DNA from: Lenisia limosa
Taxonomy: Eukaryota; Breviatea
Direction of reading: 5' to 3'
Length of the DNA stretch: 22,464 nucleotides
NCBI GenBank assembly: GCA_001655205.1
Contig: LPNZ01006687.1
Location: 1 to 22,464, forward strand
Made by a program: the position numbers and the translations under genes. Under the pieces are notes generated by a model. That model was not told the origin of the DNA. It saw only the letters and a list, made by a program, of their open reading frames with translations, and did not search any database. Below are positions 1 to 8,500 of the stretch, piece by piece (positions within the stretch are counted from its first letter, which is position 1; every line of letters starts with the position of its first letter).

Positions 1-2986
1 TATCCAGCTCCAGAAGCAGATTTCTGAACTCCAAATGGCCAAAGTAGGAATTGAAGAAGACAAGAAGACAATTGAAAGTTTGGAAGCGAAAATTGCGTCC
101 ATTGAAAAGAAGGCTGCGCATGACCGCGCAGAATACAACAGAGAGAAAAAATCTGCTACCAAGAACTTCAACAATATGAAGAAACATCGGGCCGAAGCTG
201 AAAGACTTACTGCTTTGGTGTCAGAACTTGAGGCGTCATTGGATGCTGCCAAAAAGGAATCTCAGGATTCTGTTGAACTCTTAAAGACCCAATATGAAGA
301 GGAAATTATGTCTGAAAAGCAGGAAATCCAGAATTTGAAGGATGAAGTTCAGTTTGTCCAAACAAAGTTAAACCATGAGCTTGGGAAGGATAACAGTGTT
401 TGCTCTCTCAGAGATAGTGTCATGTCGCTCTCGTCAGCCCGTGAAGAAAGTCTCTCCAGGCTGAGTGGTAAGCGCACATGGCAATATTTAAGTGCAATAA
501 TAATAGACCATTTATAGTTTTTCCAGATATTTAATGTGGATTAACTCTTTTAGAAGCTGAGAATCTTCTCTCCAATGAAAGAGCCATCAATGAAGGTTCG
601 GAATTGTATTTTCAGAGAAACAAAAGGGTCTACTAGTTTGTGAATCATCATATCAAAAAAGAAAGTCTTTCTCTGGAGCGGAATCAGGAAGAAAGAAAGC
701 CTCACCATTTATTTACTTGTTAGATTTGAAGAGATCCATTATTCACCACGAGTCCGTTGCGACTGCGGCTCGAAGCGATCTCAATGCTTACCAAGAGAAG
801 TTTGAAAGTGTGTAGGGGTCTGTTATTATTATTATTCTGTTGTGTTGAGTTTTTAAAAAAAAGCATTTTTAAAAAAAACATATTTTATGTGAAAAAAATA
901 TCTTGAAATGGATAACCTTTATTTTTTTTGATGAGAAAGAGAGGTGATGTTAAATCAAGTACTTTCATCACTTGGGCTGTCGATTCATTCTTCTTTCACT
1001 TCTTGGAAGTGGTGTAAATAAAACCTTTTTGAAACGGAAAAGGTGTGAGAATGATTAATCATGTATGTGCAATAGTAGCCCTTATGCACTTTTCAATAAT
1101 CATGGAAATAACTCCTGCCTGATATTGGAAAGTGATTCCTCAGAGGAATGGTTAGGAAAGGGCTGGTCCCCTCAGGGACCAGCTTGAGCCTTCCAAAGCT
1201 GTAAAGAATGGGTGAGAAGTCTGGAGAGAACAATTTTGTGGAGAACGGAAATGTATTTAAAAATCTTCAGTTAAAAAAAATATGTTGTATAACAAAAAAT
1301 GTACCTGAAAAAATTCAGTAACATATACATAAGGCGACGATGGTGGCGGAGGGGGCAATCCCTGAGGATTTGTGGCGTGGCGAATCTGAACTCTAAAAGC
1401 GCAAACCGTTTTATGGGCTTTGCCTACCACAAACGGATAGGGTCGGTGGTGGTAGCGGAGAAAAGGGAGGAAAAAGAATTATAATATTAGCTGNNNNNNN
1501 NNNNNNNNNNNNNNNNNNNNNNNNNNNNNNNNNNNNNNNNNNNNNNNNNNNNNNNNNNNNNNNNNNNNNNNNNNNNNNNNNNNNNNNNNNNNNNNNNNNN
1601 NNNNNNNNNNNNNNNNNNNNNNNNNNNCGGAAGCGAATGGGACCAAAACATAGGACCGATCTCGGCAGGCCAAGAGAACAACAGTGCTCTAGACCAACCC
1701 GGTGAAACACTCCGTGGAAATAGAGCTGATAGAAGTGGTGAGGGGGACAATGAAGGTGATAGGGAGTAAGACAATGGTTGTACAGGTGTTGGCGAGGGCC
1801 CAAGGACAAGGGTGACGACGGTGTCCATGGTGATGGACGGGCTTTCAGGGACCGCAACTGGTCTGTTGGGCGGGCCAACTCCCTCCTCCAGGAGGGAGTT
1901 GGCCGTCACAACGGGTTTGCCAGACCCGGAGTGAGTGGTCAAGGAGGGCATTTGGTAACTTGGCCAGTGCCTTGGAGATGAGGAGGGATCTCATGTCTTC
2001 ATTTAGGCAAGGGCATATACCTGCTGCCAGGCCTCCGGTATGGCTGAATAAAGGGGCTTTAGCTCTGGAAGACTGCCAAAATGGCTCTCTTCTTGTTCTC
2101 AAGAGATGGAAACAAGAGCGCATCCATGACCATTTTCTTGATGGTCGAGCCAATTTCCCGCCTAAGGCTGATCATAGTTGGAGGGTTGGCAAACGGTGAG
2201 CAGGTGGCGGAGTGATTCCTGATGTGGCGGGGATGGAGGGGGCATTGTGGGGAGATGGTGTTTAGGATAGCGCTGGTTTGAAATAGCGGAGGTGATTGAC
2301 AAATCGGTTTTTTTGAACACTATCGGAAATTAAATATTTTCACTAGTTTGTGTAGCATCGCTGGTTCAGTGGTAGAATTCGACGTTGCCATCGTCGCGAC
2401 CCGGGTTCGATTCCCGGGCGATGCATTTTTTTATTTATTGTTCTCTTACGTGTTTGCTTTTTTGTTTTTTTTTCTTCTTTTTACTTTTTCTTCTTACACA
2501 CCACTAGAACAGCTGCCCGAAGCCGTTGCCAGAGCCCGCGAGGAGGCCATTAAGGACTACCAAAGCCGCGGCTCGGTTCAGGTGCGTCCGCATCATTTGT
2601 TTATTGGGGGGTCTGTCCATAGAGAATGTACAATGTGTTCAAAAGTTGACGGAAGCGGCGGAGGATGATTGAATACGATCATACGTGTATGTGGAAATAT
2701 GAAACACCATGGCTCATAATATTTGTTCGCTGACACCCCTCAGAAGGCTGACCGAGACGCAGCGCTCGCAGCCCTTCAGGGCATGCGCTCCAATGACGTT
2801 GAGACAAGAGATGAGCTGGCTCGACTCAGGAAGGAGAGAGAAAGCCTGAAAAACTTGATTTCTAACATCAAAGTATGTAGTGCTCTGGTAGCGAGAAAAT
2901 TCTCAATACTTTTTGTGATTTTTCTGTCTCCTTTCGTTTCTTGGTCACCTTTCTAGCACAACTCCCCCACCAAGCGCCGCCTTTAG
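1..2986 (+). CDS. coiled-coil protein, 3' part of gene (5' end outside window)
   Basis: Exons 1-467, 554-595, 724-807, 2508-2581, 2744-2872 and 2957-2986 join in continuous phase (1, 1, 1, 0, 0) and end in TAG at 2984-2986. The frame is open from base 2, so the start lies upstream. The about 270 visible residues are rich in Glu, Lys, Gln, Leu and Ala with heptad-like spacing (for example EDKKTIESLEAKIASIEKK early on, and ARLRKERESLKNLI near the end), which indicates a long coiled coil. The protein ends in a short basic tail, SPTKRRL. Intron lengths are 86, 128, 1700, 162 and 84 nt. The 1.7 kb intron is unusual for this window and contains a tRNA gene. The neighbouring gene is convergent, only 147 bp from stop to stop. 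Coiled coils are too low in complexity to name a family: a cytoskeletal, centrosomal or Golgi-tether protein are all possible. Confidence 0.8.
1163..1182. repeat. perfect 8-bp inverted repeat (hairpin)
   Basis: CTGGTCCC at 1163-1170 and GGGACCAG at 1175-1182 are exact reverse complements around a 4-base loop CTCA. It lies inside the 1.7 kb intron. Its function is unknown; it could be an RNA hairpin or chance. Confidence 0.6.
1494..1627. other. assembly gap (N run)
   Basis: 134 N inside the GC-rich part of the 1.7 kb intron. Open frames running through it are artefacts. Confidence 0.99.
1873..1904. repeat. perfect 15-bp inverted repeat with 2-base loop
   Basis: Bases 1873-1887 (beginning GGCCAACTCCC) are the exact reverse complement of 1890-1904 (ending GAGTTGGCC), separated by CC. 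The near-complete palindrome is GC-rich and lies in the island within the 1.7 kb intron. It may be a cruciform or RNA hairpin, or the end of a mobile-element remnant. Confidence 0.85.
2355..2425 (+). tRNA. tRNA-Gly (anticodon GCC)
   Basis: Acceptor stem GCATCGC (2355-2361) pairs with GCGATGC (2418-2424), followed by discriminator A (2425). The D arm is GTTCAGTGGTAGAAT. The anticodon stem CGACG/CGTCG encloses loop TTGCCAT with anticodon GCC. The T arm CCGGG-TTCGATT-CCCGG is perfect. The body matches the common eukaryotic tRNA-Gly(GCC) type. It has no intron and no encoded CCA. It sits in the same orientation inside an intron of the coiled-coil gene. Confidence 0.97.
2362..2414 (+). promoter_or_regulatory. 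internal RNA polymerase III promoter (A and B boxes)
   Basis: A box TGGTTCAGTGG at 2362-2372 and B box GGTTCGATTCC at 2404-2414 lie within the tRNA and fit the type 2 pol III promoter consensus bound by TFIIIC. Confidence 0.85.
2426..2432 (+). terminator. pol III terminator (T7)
   Basis: Seven T residues directly follow the tRNA discriminator base, as expected for pol III termination. Confidence 0.85.
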
Positions 2987-3132
2987 GTTACTGTTTCCTT
3001 GCATGTTTCGTTGATTTCATTTAGTAGTAATATTTATTTGATTGATTTCTCTAGTATCAAATTGTGCTACAAGGTATTTGCTAATAGTTATTATTTACTT
3101 CTATCTTGTTTCAAGACAGTACATTGTAAGAA
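2987..3132. other. short convergent intergenic spacer
   Basis: 146 AT-rich bases separate the stop of the coiled-coil gene (+) from the stop of the next gene (-). The 3' UTRs of both genes must share or overlap this space. I see no clear canonical AATAAA here. Confidence 0.6.
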
Positions 3133-4351
3133 TCAAATACGATGTCGGTTCTTTCTTTCGTCCTCCAAACGCGCAAGAAGCTCACCTTGAACCAAACAGT
3201 CAGCAACTTTCTTGAGAGTGGAAGGAGTCTGGTGGGTTGGAAAAACAGATGCAAAATAACCATTTCCTTATAATTTACATAATATTAAAAGTATACACGG
3301 GTAACTGACCTGAAATCCCTCAAGATTTGCTTCAAGAATTAGACGAAGACAGCCCTGGTCATCTTTGTCAGGATCTGTGACAATCCCGTTCGGTGCAATG
3401 GTGTCAGCCCTTTTGAGCTTGGACCGCATGGGGCTGGAAGTCAAAATAGACCAAATGAAGAAATGCGAAATTCAGGTTGGCGAAGAAAGGTACCTTCAAA
3501 ACCCTTACATTGAGACGAGCATTTCACTGACAACTTGAATCGAAGGCACCAAGAACTCTGCACAGATCGACCTGTCATTTACAGCAAACACTGGGGGGAG
3601 CGCGTCGAAGACTGAGGGAGCCAAGCTACACTATCAATTTGGTTTCTTGAAATATCCAAGAACCTGGATGTCAAAGCATACACATTTTATATCATAGAAT
3701 ATCTTGTTGAAGGATTTTTTATCGTATGACATAATATGACATTCATTTCTCAAGACATATGCATATCCTAAGATACTGAATCCCTCAGCCCAACAGATGA
3801 TAAAGTCTCCCAACCATCCCACCTCAGTAAGAAGACGGACGCCGTTGGCGTTGGAGGTTTCGGGTCTCGTTCCTTCCACGCTGTCAACACCCGGATGTCA
3901 ATGACCTCAGGAGACACCGCATCAACCTTCGGAGGCCTAGGGGGGGGGGGGGGGGNNNNNNNNNNNNNNNNNNNNNNNNNNNNNNNNNNNNNNNNNNNNN
4001 NNNNNNNNNNNNNNNNNNNNNNNNNNNNNNNNATCGTTATGAAAAGATGTTGATAATGAAGGGTTTGTTGTGATATCAGGTGATTGTTTAACAGGTCTGA
4101 AGGCGGGGTTTTGGAAAGGCGAGTTTGGGCGAGAGAGTGGCTTTCCTAAAGATGATCAAAGATCATAATTTCTCCCACTATTTTGGTTGGTTTTGAGTAC
4201 AACAGGCTGGAGTAGCGGCGTGTGTCCATTACCGGCTGAAAGTTTGTTAAATGTTACTGCTCTTACTTTGTGGTGGAGACTGGATAATAGGAGAAATCCG
4301 ACCTAAACAGTCAATTTGGTACAATTTTAACCCGTAATACGAGGTTACCAT
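3133..4351 (-). CDS. unidentified protein, at least 200 aa, gap inside
   Basis: Exons in transcript order: 4351-4267 (ATG, MVTSYYG…), 4235-4179, 4145 into the gap at 4032, then 3936-3823, 3625-3509, 3433-3310 and 3228-3133 (stop at 3135-3133). Phases agree on both sides of every visible intron. The first two introns are 31 and 33 nt. The N-terminal part is Ser/Pro/Asn-rich and looks disordered. The C-terminal part looks folded (stretches such as SLAPSVFDALPPVFAVNDR and GCLRLILEANLEGFQ) and ends in a charged helix LARLEDERKNRHRI. There is no signal peptide or membrane segment. The start was chosen because it is the first ATG of an open exon, 74 bp after the stop of the gene before it on the same strand. 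I do not recognise the family. One or more exons may be hidden by the gap 3956-4032. Confidence 0.75.
3956..4032. other. assembly gap after a G homopolymer
   Basis: 77 N, directly preceded by a run of about 14 G. It interrupts the coding part of the minus-strand gene 4351-3133. Confidence 0.99.
4146..4178 (-). other. 33-nt intron
   Basis: On the minus strand it starts GTGGGAG and ends ATCTTTAG. Reading through meets an in-frame TGA. Splicing (phase 1) joins …LKTNQN to RKPLSRPNSPFQN. Confidence 0.75.
4236..4266 (-). other. 31-nt intron
   Basis: It starts GTAAGAGC and ends ACTTTCAG. Reading through stops at TAA after a few codons. Splicing (phase 1) joins …ISPIIQSPPQ to TGNGHTPLLQP. Confidence 0.8.
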
Positions 4352-4425
4352 CCTTTTTACCTGAGTTACCACGTGGTGAAGCAGGGGGAAGTGTCTGTGA
4401 AGGTGGTTTCAGACTAAAACAATAA

Positions 4426-5362
4426 TTAGCACGGATGAAGAGTGTTTATTTCCAACCAAGAGGGCTTTGGGGTATCGTCAAGCTGAATGACCGCCAAAGA
4501 TGGTTCTTTCATGGAGAGTTTTGGAATATTAACATGCGCCCTTCGAGTGAAAAGTTCTGGCTCTTCTTGATTGTCATCTGAAGAGGTTTCGGTATCACTG
4601 AGTGCCTAAACAGGTAAACCGTCCATTGTCCACGAAGGTTGTAAAAATGATTGGGTAAATGCAATACTACAATTTCCTGTGTGAACGTGATAATGGATGT
4701 TATTCACATTTCTAGATAATTCGGCACTAAGAGAAGATTACAGAGTCATGAAGTCACACACAGGGTTTTTCCTCGCAAAACATAAACACCTACCGATTGA
4801 ATTAATGGGGGTAAGTCAGAGCAAGCACCACCTGGGACTGATTTCCCCTGATCACCAACAGCCGTCTGAGAGATAACGCCAAGTCAAACAATTTGAAGGT
4901 ACAACAAAAGCATACCAATCCATGGTCTTGACTGCTTCGAGGAAAAGCATTAAACAAGCTTGGTAACGAATTGGCCACTTCGTAACTGGCAAGCACTCTC
5001 TTATTTGATTCTATTGGTGTTTGTATTAAATTGGTAGGTCTTGGTGAAATGTCTGGAGATTCAAACCCATAAGAATCCCGTGAGAGCCATGACACACTCT
5101 GACCTAAAATCTCAGTTGAATACAATTTCTTCTGAATAAGACAAGAACATATAGCCAAAGAAAATAACAAGAATTAGGCAAGGACCTTACCAGAAGAAAT
5201 AAAAAAATGGAGTTCAGACTGAGCCACTAAGGAATCGAAAAGGGCGCATAAAGCTACGTTAACCAAACAAGCAAATTCTAGAACTTAAGCGTAGGCTCAA
5301 TACTGCATATGAAATTTAAAGTTAACTACGACACTTGCACAATTTGCTTGATCTGAAGCCAT
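4426..5362 (-). CDS. unidentified small protein, 184 aa
   Basis: Exons 5362-5335 (ATG, MASDQANCA), 5277-5191, 5103-4916, 4865-4794 and 4605-4426 total 555 nt, that is 184 codons plus TAA (4428-4426). All phases match (1, 1, 0, 0). The second exon encodes a hydrophobic stretch (FACLVNVALCALFDSLVA), a possible single membrane segment or hydrophobic helix. The rest is Ser/Pro/Asp-rich and probably flexible, with an acidic patch (SDTETSSDDNQEEPE), and ends …WLEINTLHPC. The acceptor of exon 2 could also be six bases upstream without changing the frame. The start lies 157 bp after the stop of the membrane-protein gene and the stop 74 bp before the start of the next gene, all on one strand. I do not recognise the family. 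Confidence 0.72.
4866..4915 (-). other. 50-nt intron
   Basis: It starts GTATGCTTTT and ends TATCTCTCAG. It joins …SSQDHGL to TAVGDQGKSVPGG in phase 0. Confidence 0.75.
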
Positions 5363-5519
5363 CTGGCTGTTACAGATAACCCAGCCTACCAGCGGCATGT
5401 GCAGGATTGACACTAGAATGTGGGTTTTGAAGCCCAAAAATAATCACGTTCATTCCTAGAGTGTAAAGGAGCAATTGACCAATATTATTATTTTCTATAA
5501 GAGATTTGATCTTCATAGT
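5363..5519 (-). promoter_or_regulatory. 157-bp spacer between two same-strand genes
   Basis: Between the stop of the membrane-protein gene (5520) and the ATG of the 184 aa gene (5362). It is AT-rich and too short for separate full 3' UTR, terminator and promoter in most animals. It may hold a poly(A) site plus a trans-splice site or a compact promoter; neither is proved by the sequence. Confidence 0.4.
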
Positions 5520-8500
5520 TTAAAATCCGTTCCGACTATCTTCGTCTTGCATTTGAAGAGAAGAAGCTCCCAAGCTTGAAGCGGCAACCTGAGGCATTAT
5601 TTTGTTCTTCTGGATTTATCACTTACATCACAGAGAGAAGTTACAGACTTGATGAAACGTAGGGTATCTGACAGCGAGAACTGCGACAATTTTGGAGTAC
5701 AAACTTCAACAAAGACAGCAGACGGGAGAGATTCAATATGTAGGTCTGCAGGATAAGCATGGTTCAGCTCAAACCCTGCGGAGTTCCATGAAGCAGTACC
5801 CTTTCGGAGTAAGCTGAAGGCACTGACATGATTATCAGTTTTTTGATGAAGGATTCTGACTGCTGCTCCCAGATATCAGCCAAGAACTTCTGCCTTTGAA
5901 TTTGATCCAACTTTGCCTTGGAATGTAAGTCGAAATACACACAAACAGGTATGTTGGCCATCATCAAGGGTATGAGACCAATCGTAACGACTAAAGAATA
6001 GGCAATTAACGGCTCAAACATACTTGTGATAACAATATTGTTAATTGAAAAATTCCAACCAAGCAAAGCAAAAGCCATCAGCGCGAATGAAAAGAAAACA
6101 TTTGCCTAAAACAAATTAACCAACGCCATTTCTCACGTTATGGTACTGCGTTTCAATTGCTCCACAGCTGGACAAATAACAGACAGCCCATAGCGGCAAA
6201 AGAGTAACTATTGTAACCTCCAAAGTCTGAAACGGTCACAACTTGCGCAAACAAACTCCATCATAGCTTGAACCAAAGTGGAGAACTAGGAACGCCAAGG
6301 GTTGTGAAAAGACAACTTAAGAATAAATCATCTGTGAGCTCTTACAAAGACTAAGGAACAGGGCGGATTTCACCTCGAGACGAGGCTTTGAAACCGATTC
6401 AACGCTAAAATATAGAGCAATAAGGCCCAAAATCAGCAATCCAAGCGTGGCTGAAAGGACTACATGGTGACTCAAGAGTAGCACCCCACCTTCTTTCATC
6501 CCAAACAGACAAAGTGTTAATAGGGTCAGTGGCAGGCCAAACTTAAAATTAGAAACAAGGCTGCGTATCAAATGGTCCATTTGATAAGACTGCTGAAAAA
6601 AACTACCTCCCTACCAAAAGTAAAGACGAATGCTTTCCTCGACAGTAGTGCTCCTCCAACGTAATGGAATCAAAAGGCTCAAGACCCTTTGTGAGATAAA
6701 TATCTGCAACATCCACATCCGGCAGATAGGCGCTGATAGAGGGAACGGATTCGGAAAGTGGCGGAAGCGGAGTTGGAGATGTGATCATCTGCGTCTTCAG
6801 TTGAAGATAGAGAATGCTAAATAAAAAGGTAGCATCAATTCCATCTATCCCATATGAGATAAGGCCCATTGTATTCATTGGAATTTACAATACCAAAAAT
6901 GGATGTAGTGTATTATAACTACAGAGTATTGCGAACGAGGCAGATAAACAACGGCCAACCTGTCCAGGGTTTGGAGCTAACAACGCCCGGTCTGAAGGCT
7001 CCGAAACAGCGCCAATCTGAAGTGATCAAAATTCCTTTCAAGACTTGCTGAAATACATGGGTTTTTTACATTATCCCTTGTCATTTTCACAAGTGTGAAT
7101 TATCCTGTTCCAGAAAAACCCACTCGTATGATACTTGACTGACAAGTCTCAAGGATACACCGATAGACTTGGGTTGAGCCCTCGTACTACCTCCTTTCAT
7201 CAGTTCGACGTAAATTTTATTCATATTATCATATTAAACATGTTTTCGAAGTACACTACATTAGTATCAAAAGTTGAAAGTTGTACCACTGTCCTTTGTT
7301 TCCCCATTTTCTTCAATCCATCACAGGTAATACCACCTTACAGGGTATAAACACGGCAGTGATCCGCCAGTTGTGGAAACAGCACAGATGTCATCTTCGT
7401 CATTATCATAGCCTTGAGACGGTAAAATAGACCATCAACAAACGCGTAAAGTTGAAGTCGTCAGAAAGAGAAGAACAGGAATCATTTTCGAAAGCAGGCG
7501 GCAAATCAATTCTCTCTTGATACATAAAACCAGGATCGCGTTACCTCCTGCACCATTGTTTATTCTCAATAAACTCAAAAACTTTGGTGACGCTGTTACC
7601 GATTTGATTTCTTGAAACTGTGAGTCTGATAAATTAAAATTCCCAGTTTTATTTTCAGAGACAGCTGCTGGGAAAGTAGAAACAAAAGCCTAAATGTTAC
7701 AACAAACGAATTCGCACCTTTCCATTTAAACCAATGAAAAACGAATCAGGAGGAACAATATCAACAAAAATCTAAACAATGAAAGAAAACCAAGTAAGGT
7801 ATTCAAGGCACTCTACAAACATTTGTCTTGACATCCGATATTTGTTTTTGAATTGAATGAATATGTTTCGAAAACGCTTGAGCGCTGGACTTTTCAGGAG
7901 GCGACTGACATGCAAACACTACTGCAACCCTAAATTGATCAGATACTGTAGTCCAAGCCAGTTAATGATAATCTCAATACTATCTGGATTCAAAAATACT
8001 TCATTTTTTAGAAAAGCCATCCGCTTCTTACATAACTTGAAAAAGCCCAACCCTCACTTGCCAGAATGGAAGTCAAAAACCCCCAATTGAGGGTTCTTGT
8101 GGACTTCCTATAGTGTCATACATCTTGGACTTCACTTGGGTGCGAAAAGGACAAGAAATATACTTTAGTGTATAGTATATCATATCATATGTAATATAGT
8201 GACATATATTCACTGATAATTTGTGAATAATATAATAATAGGAGTGATATCTCTTGTCCCACTTTGAAAACAGTTGTCACTGCTTCGGCCACTTTTCGGA
8301 CAGGATCAAGCTGTGATCCCTCTGATTTCGTGGGGCCTGTAATGTAATGATAACAGCTGATGAAAGGACTGAACAAAATAGGTTTGAACCAAATTGCTGT
8401 CACAAACCTAGAGGTGTGATAGTAAAGGTAGCAACATAGGTTGCAATTGAGTAGTTCACGATTTTCTAAAATGTAAGCAGTTTGAGGTTCATCACAAACG

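Larger units (their letters stand above)
808..2507 (+). other. 1.7 kb intron of the coiled-coil gene, with nested tRNA
   Basis: The donor after 807 (phase 1) and the acceptor CACTAG ending at 2507 restore the coiled-coil frame (…EKFE then KQLPEAV…). The first 500 bases are AT-rich with no gene. From about 1320 to 2300 the sequence turns GC-rich and contains a gap (1494-1627) and open frames on both strands that I do not recognise. The tRNA gene follows at 2355. The frame before the donor also meets an in-frame TAG at 811-813, so an alternative short transcript ending there cannot be excluded. Confidence 0.6.

Noticed and set aside
1411-1951. Open frames on the minus strand across 1411-1951
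   Set aside because: They run through the N gap and only stay open because N codes as X. The remaining Ser/Pro-rich residues show no domain.
5814-5827. A 14-nt intron GTCAGTGCCTTCAG
   Set aside because: A 47-nt intron ending at the same acceptor (5814-5860) keeps the same phase and is physically more plausible.
8160-8230. AT-rich TATCATATCATATG sequence as a repeat array
   Set aside because: It is a short, imperfect simple sequence in an intron without a clear unit.
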